64,000 nt of DNA, from assembly GCF_010093595.1 (NCBI RefSeq), contig NW_022985445.1, positions 310,001-374,000 on the forward strand, in the 5' to 3' direction. Positions within the stretch are counted from its first letter, which is position 1. Each line of letters starts with the position of its first letter. Shown in pieces: positions 11,167-19,916 of this stretch. The notes beneath the pieces were generated by a model that did not search any database, was not told the origin of the DNA, and saw only the letters and a list, made by a program, of their open reading frames with translations. The DNA comes from Mytilinidion resinicola (taxonomy: Eukaryota; Ascomycota; Dothideomycetes; Mytilinidiales; Mytilinidiaceae). The position numbers were made by a program, and so were the translations under genes.

Positions 11167-11477
11167 GTACAGCACGTGAGTTTCAGCCTGGTCGACTTCA
11201 GACCTCGAATATCCGCCCCGCTTTCACGACTCTTCTTTCCTTCACAGTCCTAGAAGATCATACTAGCTTGCACCCGCATTTCTCTCCATCAAGTCAGATT
11301 ACCATTGCTTGGGATACCTATCCGACTGAGTGGACACTGAGTGGACACTGCTTCCGGGAGTGTCCCAGCACGGCAGCATATCCGTCACCAGCTTTCGAGG
11401 ACACGCCCGAACCCTGTGGGGACAAGCCTTACGTCTCGTCTTAACTTCCGAACATATATCAAGGGGCTTCCAGTAGT
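11167..11477 (+). repeat. Duplicated upstream module, copy A
   Basis: Aligns in the same orientation, with many substitutions, to 17022-17337. Both begin GTACA(G/A)CACGTGAGTTTCAG and end near CAGTRGTGG. A 42-bp core, 11399-11440 here and 17255-17296 there, is identical. Copy A also has a local tandem of GAGTGGACACT. It ends about 145 bp before the ATG of the membrane-protein gene. It is non-coding, and either a shared promoter/leader or a repeat element. Confidence 0.75.
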
Positions 11478-11622
11478 GGTAAGCAGGGCTCACAGCTTAC
11501 AAATAGAGTGGATCAGTCCTCTGGTGAACCGTAGGCATGTAGATTGCTGAGACGATAATGCTGGCACTTCTGTCTGACCAGTCTATAGGCCCGACGCCTG
11601 TCGGCAACAACAAGAACAGAAC

Positions 11623-13371
11623 ATGCCAAATATTATAACTCTCTTCTTAGTTTTGGCTCTATATGTTCTCCTCAACCGCGCCTCTCCTATTCCTCAGGAT
11701 GCCGACGACACGCCTCGTTGGACCTTTGTTCCGTCGCCTCGTACCCGTGGCACAAACACCATTCTCAGTACTACTTGTGCAGCCCTTATTGCAAGCACCT
11801 GGGCAGCACTTCATCTGAACATTCTGAAGCAGAGGCTAGAGGGAGACAGATCTGGGAAACACTGGGCGAAAACAGTCTTTCACGACTTAGCCTCTCCTAT
11901 GAAGTGGACCGCAGCCGCGATTATAGCCCCAGAAGCTCTAGTCGGATTTGCCTTTAGTGACTGGATGCATGCAAGAAAGACAGAAAGCATTCTAAGAAAC
12001 TACGGAAAAGGGGACATGCAGTCATGGGACCGGACACAGGTCCACTTTGCGAACATGGGTGGTTTCGTTTTCCAGTTCCGGAGAGTGAAATTTACAAATT
12101 TTCAAGAACTTAAAGGAGACGAGGAGGGACCTGAAGGATACTATGCGGAGTACGATCAAGAAACGGTCAACACACTGAATCGCATGAAAATAGATTTTCG
12201 GCAGCCTGCTTTCATACCATTAGCAGAAACCCTTCGGCAATTACCCCGAAACCTCTTATCCAGCCTGCGGACTCTCGCCATCAAAATCCCATTCCCATTC
12301 CGGAGTAACAAAGAAGCGTCCCAAAGTTCATCACGCCAGGCACGTACCGCTGGATTATCTTCAGCTATAGAGCTCACTTCAATGCAAAGCACCGGAGGTG
12401 CAGGCTCACCATCCCTGTCTCACCAAGAGAACGAAACGGAAGCGGTCAGCCCCACGGACTCAGCTCCATCATCCACATCCGACACGCCCGGGGCTGAAGA
12501 AGTGGAATATGAACCCAGCACTTCGATGAATAGGGAAGATTTTACGGTAGAAACAGTCAAGATCTACCTTAATGCCACACAAATTCTATTGGCCCAAGAA
12601 TTTGGCATCTTAAAAAAGCCTCCACAGTTTTCAACTGCACACATCGAGGACAAGAGCAAAAACACCCCTTTCGCGAAGATTTTTCTTCTCTTGCCTATCA
12701 TCGTTCTGGCGTATATCGTTATTGCTCGGCTGTATAGCCACCTAAGCGTATCTCAGCTGGAGCTTGCGGTTTGCACCTATGGCATTTGCACGACTTTTGC
12801 TTACGTCTTTTATTGGTCAAAACCACAGTCTGTTCGAGTCCCTGAGGTATCTTCACGCCATCAACTCCGGTGGATAAGGCCGAACGACGAACACAACTTA
12901 GCCATATTTGGTGGCACATCATTTATACACACTAATTTCTTCCCGCCCTTCGGCGCTGGCAACAATACGCGAAGAAAGATTACTGACAACATATTAAACG
13001 ATAACGTTGTTGGCATATTCGGCATCATTTTCGGGACCGTTCTCCACAATTCAGATTTCGCATCTATTCTAATAGGAACTATTTTCGGGGCGCTGTACTG
13101 CCTTGGCTGGAACAATGTGTTCCCGACTGCTACGGAACGATGGTTGTGGAGAGCTTCAAGTGTTATCGTCACTTCTGGACTTATTCCTTATGCAGGGGCA
13201 AACACGTATTTCACCACCAATTATCGCAAATCTGAGACGCACACAGATATCCGGCAAAAGATTGGACTATATTTTCTTCTTTCCTGTTACGTATTAGCAA
13301 GAGTATTTTTGATTTGGGAAATGTTTTGGAGTCTCTTTTATCAACCAGAAGAAACTTTCGAGAGCTCCTGA
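11623..13371 (+). CDS. Multi-pass membrane protein of a fungal HET-neighbourhood type, function unknown
   Basis: A 582-aa single-exon protein. It has an N-terminal signal-type segment (ITLFLVLALYVLL), then WTFVPSPRTRGT and a membrane segment with CAALIASTWAALHLNI. A charged cytosolic-looking middle follows, with a Ser-rich stretch at about 225-300. A C-terminal half holds at least five hydrophobic helices (for example IFLLLPIIVLAYIVIARLY and VVGIFGIIFGTVLHNSDF). The RGT...C..T.W..LH.N signature recalls a large unnamed fungal membrane family often seen near HET and ankyrin genes; this is recollection, not a search. It sits behind duplicated module copy A. Confidence 0.75.
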   Translation: MPNIITLFLVLALYVLLNRASPIPQDADDTPRWTFVPSPRTRGTNTILSTTCAALIASTWAALHLNILKQRLEGDRSGKHWAKTVFHDLASPMKWTAAAIIAPEALVGFAFSDWMHARKTESILRNYGKGDMQSWDRTQVHFANMGGFVFQFRRVKFTNFQELKGDEEGPEGYYAEYDQETVNTLNRMKIDFRQPAFIPLAETLRQLPRNLLSSLRTLAIKIPFPFRSNKEASQSSSRQARTAGLSSAIELTSMQSTGGAGSPSLSHQENETEAVSPTDSAPSSTSDTPGAEEVEYEPSTSMNREDFTVETVKIYLNATQILLAQEFGILKKPPQFSTAHIEDKSKNTPFAKIFLLLPIIVLAYIVIARLYSHLSVSQLELAVCTYGICTTFAYVFYWSKPQSVRVPEVSSRHQLRWIRPNDEHNLAIFGGTSFIHTNFFPPFGAGNNTRRKITDNILNDNVVGIFGIIFGTVLHNSDFASILIGTIFGALYCLGWNNVFPTATERWLWRASSVIVTSGLIPYAGANTYFTTNYRKSETHTDIRQKIGLYFLLSCYVLARVFLIWEMFWSLFYQPEETFESS

Positions 13372-13438
13372 GAATGGTAGCTACGTTGCTAGAATGGTGT
13401 CTTACATTCTGCTTGAGCAGTAGGGTTTTCCGGTTTTC

Positions 13439-13903
13439 CTAAACGGCTAATGTGTCCACGAGTTCCTCAATAATCATCCTTGTGTTAGTGTTCTCCAATG
13501 GGCATTGAGAGTATGTGGAGAGCCTGTCGATGGCATATTCAAAGTCAGGATTGGATCCATTTGTCAGGATTGCCGCCGCGTTAGGAGCAGACAGCGCAGT
13601 CCTAAACGCAATCTTCACCTCTCCTCCGTTGTGGCCCTGATTGACGGTATTCCCGCAGTCATCTAAGTGTATATTGGAAAAAGCTGAACCCACCCCGATG
13701 TTCAGCATGAAAATACGGCCCAAGAGCAATGAACCAATCAGGAAGGCCGAGAGTAGAGTAAGACAGTTGATAAGGTTGATCTCAGGGACTTTCTGGGAAA
13801 TCAAATGAATTAGGAAAGGACTTTGTGCATTGAAATGGTCCAAGGCTGCAGCGCTTATTTTGCTCTTGGGGAGGTTTCGCTGCTTGTTAGGAGCTCTATC
13901 CAA
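13439..13903 (-). CDS. Possible ORF with one membrane segment, doubtful
   Basis: A 154-aa frame starting at an ATG inside the end of the ankyrin pseudogene (48-nt overlap, different frame). One hydrophobic stretch, INCLTLLSAFLIGSLLLGRI, is visible. Composition looks plausible for coding but no family is recognised. It may be the decayed 3' part of the ankyrin gene, read in another frame, or a separate remnant. Confidence 0.25.
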   Translation of the reverse strand: MDRAPNKQRNLPKSKISAAALDHFNAQSPFLIHLISQKVPEINLINCLTLLSAFLIGSLLLGRIFMLNIGVGSAFSNIHLDDCGNTVNQGHNGGEVKIAFRTALSAPNAAAILTNGSNPDFEYAIDRLSTYSQCPLENTNTRMIIEELVDTLAV

Positions 13904-15629
13904 TCCTGTTTGTCAAGAGCCTCAGCTAGTTCCTTGGCTGTTCGCCCTTGTGCGTCGCGTATACTCTGGCCAATCCCTTTGCTGAAGAGACACATGGCTG
14001 TCTTCCGATACCCAAAGCCGTTCAGCCATCCTGGTTTGATGCCCTCCACAAGGCAGTGCAGAGCTGTCTTGCCATCTCGGTTTCTCGCATTGATGTCTCC
14101 TCCAGCCTCAACGAGTGTATCGATAATGAACACTGACGGCCATTCCACGGCCCTATATTGAAAAGTCATCACAGCCTCGAATAGAGGTGGAGACCCATCA
14201 TTCCTCCTCGCGACAACGTTGACTCTAGCCGTCACCAAGACGTCAATTACCTCGATGTTGTTATTATATACTGCTACATGCAGAGCAGTCCTCCCGTTCT
14301 GGTCACTGGAGTGAACGCTTGCGCCGGCTTCCAGTAGAATAGTCACACCTTCGGTGATTTAGCTCGGACATGCCTTCCGCAGAAGAGCTGCTGACTCTGA
14401 ACCATTGCACCGAAGAACGTTCGCCCCGCACGCTCCAATCATGGCATGAAGTGGCGACTCGCCAAGATAACTTGTTGCGTTGACGTTCGCTCACCGACTG
14501 ATCAAATAGCGAAGCAAACTGACAAATGGGAGATATGTATCGTGGATGTGAGAACCGATTTCGTGGAGCACTGTGTTGCCGTTATCATCAGAGACGTGAA
14601 TGTCTGCTCTTGCATCAAGCAAAGATGCGATAACCTCTGTGCTGCAGCCATGTATTGCGCAGAAGAGAGGAGTCATGCCTCTATACACCGTAGACCGTGC
14701 TTCCAAGTTGAACCCTCTTTCTATCAGCAACTTGATGGCACCTGGTCTCGCCCCAAACATGGTTGTAGTGCCGATGGATTTACCTGCTTCGGCATCGCAT
14801 CCTCGGTCGAGTAGCATCCGCACAGTGTCCAATCTGTTAGCCTGCGACGCAAGGTGCAGCAGAGTGTACTCTCCGGCATCATTCTGCATCCTCCCTCCCT
14901 TCTCCAGAAGCGGCTCTAAAAATTCTACTGAATAGTGTGCAGCAGCATAATTCATCGGATTGTTAGGAAGGGACCTCATGAAATTGAGGTCAGCCCCGTA
15001 GTCGAGCAGCGCCCTGACAACTTCCATATTTCCTCCGGGCTGCCGGAGTGCCCACTCCAAAGCCGTTATGTTGTTCTCGTTCATTACATTTGGGTCGTAG
15101 CCATCCTCCAATAACACTCTCACAACCTCCATACGGGCTGCTGTGAACCCATCCGCCTCGATCGACCTGTCTTCACACTCACGCATTCGGCATGGGGATG
15201 CGTGGTGCCATGGGAGGCCTTGCACGCCGATTTCGCGGCAAGCGCCTTGACGATCTCGACGTTGCCAGCCATGGCCGCGGACAACAGAGCGGACGGATAA
15301 CTAAGAGGAAATTCATTTTTATTGTCGATGTCGGCGCCGTGGGCCAGGAGGAAACGGACGGCTTCTATTTGTCCCCATTGTGATGCGAGCACAAGCGCTG
15401 GTGGGGTCGACCAAAAGTCTTGTCGTCTGTCTTGGAAACCATGGGGGTAAGGCGCTTTGTAGTCAATATCGAAGCCAGAGTCAAAGAGGCGGTCGAGGGT
15501 GGAGATATCTCCTGTTGCGGCGGCCTCAAGCCATATCTTGACGTCTTCGAGGTCGGTGCTGCCAGATGAAGGCATTGCAAAGTGGGAAGAGTCGTCTGGT
15601 ATGCATTTTGCGCGCGTTGCTTGCAGCAT
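13855..15629 (-). pseudogene. Ankyrin-repeat protein gene, broken
   Basis: Ankyrin-like repeats run the whole length (VRFLLAHGADIDN, VVRALLDYGADLN, TVRMLLDRGCDAEA, LLDARADIHV, GRTALHVAVYNNN). No single frame carries them. Near 15200 the repeats jump frame; a GTGAGT donor is present, but no acceptor restores the repeat phase without losing repeat residues. A TGA at 14493-14491 and a TAA at 14361-14359 then interrupt one frame whose flanks are still ankyrin-like (ANVNATSYLGESPLHAM between them). The N-terminus starts with a normal ATG at 15629. Either a pseudogene or an allele in decay; sequencing errors could explain one break but hardly all three. Confidence 0.7.
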
Positions 15630-15660
15630 TTTAGGCGGGAGACCTGGAGAGGTGATATGC

Positions 15661-15689
15661 TACAGTCGGTTGACAGAAGTCTGTGTGCA
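15661..15689 (+). repeat. Probable left terminal inverted repeat of the Tc1/mariner element
   Basis: Starts TACAGT and contains AGTCTGTGTGCA, whose inverse lies near the other end. The outer 17 bases match only loosely, as expected if both ends have mutated. Confidence 0.5.
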
Positions 15690-15810
15690 TAGCTTTGTAA
15701 GCAGGAAAATCAAAGTTCGACCCCGTTGCTCTCCAATACAAAGGAGGTGTTTCCTTGAAGTTCTATATCGAATTTCTTGGTGTTTATGATACATATACGC
15801 CTCCTGGAGC

Positions 15811-16920
15811 CTAATACTTTGTCTGCCAGCCCTTCGCCTTCCGTACAGCCTCTAAACGTCTTGGCATGCTCTTAATCAGGTTCCGGATTAGTGAATTGGG
15901 TATCTTCAACCATGCCTCCTTTAATGCAGCTTTTAGAGCATCCTAGTCCTTTTCTAAGTTGCCCATCGTGGTTAGCTCTGGGTGGAGCTTGTGGACCATC
16001 TTCTTAAGAGCCCACCACATGTGCTTAATAGGGTTGAGATCCGGTGAATAAGGCGGCCATTCGAGCGTCCAAATACCATAGGTTTCAAGCCAGTTCTTGG
16101 TGTATTTGGAGTTGTATATTGGCGCATTATCTTGAACAAAGATGTGCCCAGGCAAGTACTAAGGGAGGAGTCCTTCTTCAAGAGTCTTAGTGTAGCTTCT
16201 TCCTGAATACCCCATCTTCTTAGATGCAAAGTCCCTCTCCATGATAATTAAAGGGGAGCGTCCTACTCTTCCCTTTGGAGTGACCCAAATAGCCCCCTAT
16301 ACCATCTGTGACATCTTTTTGCCCTTCTCTTTCTCTGTGATCATCTTGGGGTCATATTTCTCGCCAGGAAATCGAAAGCACTATTCGGCTTGCTGGCCTG
16401 AGCCCTGTTGAACCGAGCACTCGTCTGTGAACTTGACAACCCGTCGCTTCCATTGGAAATTCCGATGCTCTCTTGCGAATCAGCGCCGTAAAGCTGCATG
16501 ATCTGCCTTTAATTTGGGCCTCTGGGCACAACGGTGGTTCCTAAGGCCTTGTTTCTGGAGCTCCCGTGCAATGGTCATTGTTGAAGGGGGGTGGTTGCGG
16601 TTTTGGAGCCCGGCATCTTTGAGCATCTGTTTGTACTCAATTTTAGGGGATTTTTGTGCAATTCGATATAGCAATCGTTTCTTGCGACGTGATAGTACCT
16701 CTGGACGACCATCTCGAGGTAGGGTGTATACAGTTTTGTGGGTTTCCCACCGCTTGACTGTCTTGGTGATTGTGTTCCGGTGAACGCCAAATTCAGCCTC
16801 CAATTCCTTGACAGAAACACCAGCCACCCGCTTTGAGATAATAGCGCTGCGAGCCTCAGGTGACAGCTCTTGATTCCTGCCTCGATTTCCTGTGATTTCT
16901 GTGCCAAACGAGCGGCGCAT
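15811..16920 (-). pseudogene. Tc1/mariner transposase with five in-frame stops
   Basis: One continuous frame of about 370 codons with no indel needed. The N-terminal helix-turn-helix (SVKELEAEFGVHRNTITK) is followed by the DDE domain: first Asp in FTDECS, second in FVQDNAP, then 34 residues later the NPI.H.WW block. Stops lie at 16482, 16383, 16299, 16161 and 15945 (5' base on the minus strand). The third catalytic acid is Lys (AAG, 16026-16024) where the family has Glu. All these changes read as C-to-T or G-to-A. The start chosen is the ATG of MRRSFGTE; an upstream ATG at 17019 would add 33 residues. Confidence 0.85.
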
Positions 16921-16992
16921 GGTTGTGCTGTTGGTGTTCGAACATCGTGAGTTGATGCGCGTCGCGTAGTTTCGTGTTGGGGCCCGAGCTCG

Positions 16993-17024
16993 TGCACACA
17001 GACTCGGAAATGCGCGCAACAGTA
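16993..17024 (-). repeat. Probable right terminal inverted repeat of the Tc1/mariner element
   Basis: Contains TGCACACAGACT, the inverse of the left-end motif, and ends at a TA next to duplicated module copy B. Confidence 0.5.
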
Positions 17025-17337
17025 CAACACGTGAGTTTCAGCCTGGTTAACTTCACACCTTAAATGTTTATCCCGCTTTTACAACCCTTCTTTCCTTCTA
17101 TAGTTCAAGGTGATTCTTAGGTTGCGCCCGCGTTTGTCTTTCTGAGTCTGAACACCATTACATATAAGATCTATCGGACTAAAGCGATATTCTGCTGCTT
17201 CCACTGCTTCTAGCAGTCTCCTAGCAAGGCAGCATATTCATAACCAGCGTTCGGGGACACGCCCGAACCCTGTGGGGACAAGCCTTACGTCTCGTCCCAA
17301 TTCCCGAAAACAAATCAAAAGATTCCGATCAGTGGCC
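17022..17337 (+). repeat. Duplicated upstream module, copy B
   Basis: Second copy of the module found at 11167-11477, ending about 30 bp before the ATG of the HET-domain gene. Compared with copy A its left half carries many C-to-T and G-to-A differences (for example GGTCGACTT against GGTTAACTT), which fits RIP or CpG decay beside the transposon. The 42-bp core (17255-17296) is untouched. Confidence 0.75.
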
Positions 17338-17368
17338 AAGTAGGATTCACAACCTCATCACCTCGAAA

Positions 17369-19003
17369 ATGAGGCTCCTTGACACAGAAACGCTCAAGCT
17401 GCACGAGTTCTTCGGAGACAACATCCCACCGTACGCTATCCTGTCGCACCGGTGGGAGGATGGCGAGGTCTCGTTCCAGGATATGCAAGATCCCCATACG
17501 GCGTCACAAAAAGCAGGATGGACCAAGATCAAGAGGTTCTGTGAGAAAGCTGCCCGGTACAGTTACGAATACGCCTGGGTCGACACCTGCTGCATCGATA
17601 AAACGAGTAGTTCCGAGTTGTCTGAGTCGATCAACTCGATGTATCAGTGGTATAGCAAAGCGTCGTATTGTTATGCATACTTGAGCGATGTGAGGATCCG
17701 AGATGTGAGGACCGGAACCAAGCTGCCGTGGTCTTCAGGCTTTCGCGATGGTGAGCCACTGCTTTCGGTCTACCACCAGTTTGCAGAAAGCCAGTGGTTC
17801 ACAAGAGGATGGACGCTTCAAGAGCTCATAGCACCGTGGGACGTCCTTTTCTACGACATGGAGTGGTGGACCATTGGCACGAAAGCGGAACTGCTTGATC
17901 CGCTTGTGGAAATAACTGGAGTCGACCGCAGAATCTTGGAAGGAGATCACCCTGGAGAGGTGAGCGTGGCGAAGAGGATGTCCTGGGCGTCAAAAAGGAT
18001 GACGACTAGAGACGAGGATCGAGCGTACTGTCTGCTCGGCCTATTCGATGTCAACATGCCATTGCTTTACGGCGAAGGAAGGAAGGCATTCTTGAGGTTA
18101 CAAGAAGAGATCATAAAGACTTCAGATGATGAATCACTATTTGCTTGGAGTTTGCGTTCCCTTGTTTCCACAGATGGAATCCTAGCCCCATCACCAGCTG
18201 AATTCAGCAAGTCTTCTTCTATTGAGGCCATTCCTGGCCATGGAGGTCACGAGTACTCTCTCACTAATAAAGGGTTAAAAATCACCCTTCCACTAATACC
18301 GTGGGATATGGATGTATATCTGGCTCTATTGCGGTGCCGCGAGTCCAATGCTGTCACGCAAGACTCGGGGGAAACGAGTTCCAAGATTGTCGGCATCTTT
18401 CTGAGGGATACTAAAGGTCCTACTGGAAATCGATTCGTAAGGGTGGCGGTAGGAGGAGACAGTTGGATCAGCATAGATCCTTACCCAATGCAGCTGACGG
18501 AGTCCGAAGAGAGGAGGTTGCCCAAGGCTGAGGAAAAGACCATATATGTTCCTCGAAGACTCACCTACAAAGACATTCCAGGGCTAACATTCATGTACGG
18601 ATTTCAGATACAAAGGATTTATGATGCTACCATTCTCGAAGTATACCCGGAAGAGCGCTGGGACTCGACGGATGGATATCTAACAATGCCGCCAGGACCG
18701 CAAATTACCACCGGAGTGTTGCTCTGTGGCAACGAGCATGCCAAATTCACGGTTCTGCTCGGATTCAGAGAGGGTTTTCAGCCATTCGTTCGCATACAAC
18801 CATTTGCTTGCATGCCGTTCCAGGAAAGAGAAACACTTCAAGGGGTGCTTGATGATGTTCCGAAGTGTGCACCGGAGAGAAGAGCCGAAATGCTTTTTGG
18901 CCGATGGAAAACAAACAGTTTCGTTGCAACAGCAGTAATAACAGAAAATGATCTGCGATATGAGGTTGATATCGATGTATCCCAACGCCGAAGGACTGGA
19001 TAA
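17369..19003 (+). CDS. HET-domain (heterokaryon incompatibility) protein
   Basis: A 544-aa single-exon protein. The HET domain occupies roughly residues 20-220: YAILSHRWEDGEVSFQDM, then YEYAWVDTCCIDK with SINSMYQWYSKASYCYAYLSD, then WFTRGWTLQELIAP. These three blocks are diagnostic. HET domains are TIR-like and trigger incompatibility or cell death when activated. A conserved MSWASKRMTTRDEDRAYCLL block follows, then a C-terminal region of about 280 aa with no NACHT, ankyrin or WD repeats visible. The usual reading is an allorecognition or programmed-death effector; partner unknown. Copy B of the duplicated module forms its immediate upstream region. Confidence 0.9.
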   Translation: MRLLDTETLKLHEFFGDNIPPYAILSHRWEDGEVSFQDMQDPHTASQKAGWTKIKRFCEKAARYSYEYAWVDTCCIDKTSSSELSESINSMYQWYSKASYCYAYLSDVRIRDVRTGTKLPWSSGFRDGEPLLSVYHQFAESQWFTRGWTLQELIAPWDVLFYDMEWWTIGTKAELLDPLVEITGVDRRILEGDHPGEVSVAKRMSWASKRMTTRDEDRAYCLLGLFDVNMPLLYGEGRKAFLRLQEEIIKTSDDESLFAWSLRSLVSTDGILAPSPAEFSKSSSIEAIPGHGGHEYSLTNKGLKITLPLIPWDMDVYLALLRCRESNAVTQDSGETSSKIVGIFLRDTKGPTGNRFVRVAVGGDSWISIDPYPMQLTESEERRLPKAEEKTIYVPRRLTYKDIPGLTFMYGFQIQRIYDATILEVYPEERWDSTDGYLTMPPGPQITTGVLLCGNEHAKFTVLLGFREGFQPFVRIQPFACMPFQERETLQGVLDDVPKCAPERRAEMLFGRWKTNSFVATAVITENDLRYEVDIDVSQRRRTG

Positions 19004-19155
19004 TATGATACAATCAGATAAAAGCGGTCATTAGCAGCTGTTTTGGCGGAACATGGCGCGGTCTGGCGTTCCAAACAGCATGAAATGTTTGTCAATTTCA
19101 TATACTTCTTTACCCTCTTTAAGTTACACGAAATATATTTTGCATACATCATTCC

Positions 19156-19539
19156 CTATCTCTGGAAATTACCGTCCAATACCAGCCTCACATAATCCAA
19201 CCGCCCCGGCCGCAGCGCCCCCTGCCTTGCCGACTCCACAAACGCAATCTTCCCGACCTCATCGTCTGGCCACACATCCGCAATCCTCACACGCTTCTCT
19301 CCAATATTCCTAGCCAGCTGCGCACCATCCAACACACTACCTCCAGGCGGCTTACTAACAGATGGCGAATCGTGCATAAGGGCCGAAACGCTGGTCAAGA
19401 AGTTGAGTGCGCAAATGATAAAGAAACGGAGGGCGACACAGAGGAAAAGTACGACGATCGGCAGGACGTAGAGCACTAGCCATCCCTTGAAAGACTGCCT
19501 TCTATGGGCGGGAGATAGGCGTGCCGATAAAGCCAACAA
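19156..19539 (-). pseudogene. Membrane-segment ORF remnant without a usable ATG
   Basis: A frame of about 127 codons with a strong hydrophobic stretch (LVLYVLPIVVLFLCVALRFF) and a soluble tail. Its first codon is TTG, and an in-frame stop lies just upstream, so no ATG precedes the hydrophobic part. It begins about 10 bp from the edge of the LTR-like segment, as if the 5' part had been cut off. It could be the detached membrane tail of the neighbouring peptidase-like gene or a fragment of another gene. Confidence 0.35.
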
Positions 19540-19548
19540 CGGTCAAAA

Positions 19549-19815
19549 GTCTTGGAAACTAGTTGACTCAGGTTGCAGCACTACAACCTAGGATCAACAA
19601 CTCATATGCCAGAAAGCTACTCTCCGAACATCAGCTGTAGAGAACCCAGCTGAAATCTCAGCTGTAGAGAACCGAGCTGAAGCCTCAGCTGTGCAGGGCT
19701 CATCTGAACTTACTAGCGCGCCACCCTGGGGGTGGCCCCCTTCCTTCCCCTAGTATATATACAACTAGCTAGACGTCTATAGAAATCAGAGTTCACATCA
19801 ATTTCAACCTGAGTA
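19549..19815 (+). mobile_element. LTR-like segment (possible solo LTR)
   Basis: Begins TTGGAAACTAGTTGACTCAG, like the TGTTGGAA starts of copia LTRs. It then has a 27-bp tandem repeat, a GCCACCC/GGGTGGC hairpin, a TATATATA box (19754-19761) and a transcribed-looking end (TTCACATCAATTTCAAC). No internal domain is seen. Borders are guesses and no target duplication was identified. Confidence 0.35.
19628..19708 (+). repeat. 27-bp tandem repeat, about 3 units
   Basis: Unit starts TCAGCTGTAGAGAACC and recurs at 27-bp spacing; the third unit is diverged. Lies inside the LTR-like segment, where tandem repeats in the U3-like part are common. Confidence 0.7.
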
Positions 19816-19916
19816 GTTGGCAACGTTACCAAAGACTACCAATCAAGCCTATTAATGATGCACCCTATACCTCGCGCGGGCCACTGAGCCATACTCGTTA
19901 ATATCCGTTCAGCTAT

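Larger units (their letters stand above)
15661..17024 (-). mobile_element. Tc1/mariner-type DNA transposon, inactivated
   Basis: An element of about 1.36 kb carrying a transposase reading frame and probable terminal inverted repeats. A 12-bp inverted match (AGTCTGTGTGCA) lies at 15678-15689 and, inverted, at 16993-17004, 17-20 bp in from TA-containing ends. This fits insertion at a TA dinucleotide, as known for the superfamily. Ends are estimates to within a few bases. It lies between the ankyrin pseudogene and duplicated module copy B. Confidence 0.8.

Noticed and set aside
14359..14493. Reading the two ankyrin stops as an intron (donor inside 14492-14500, acceptor before 14350)
   Set aside because: A phase-consistent splice exists, but it would discard text that is clearly ankyrin-like (ANVNATSYLGESPLHAM), so nonsense mutation is the simpler view.
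15180..15240. Reading the first ankyrin frame break as a GTGAGT intron
   Set aside because: The phase-compatible acceptor would remove the ME of a conserved MEVV repeat position and skip nearer AGs; other acceptors are out of phase.
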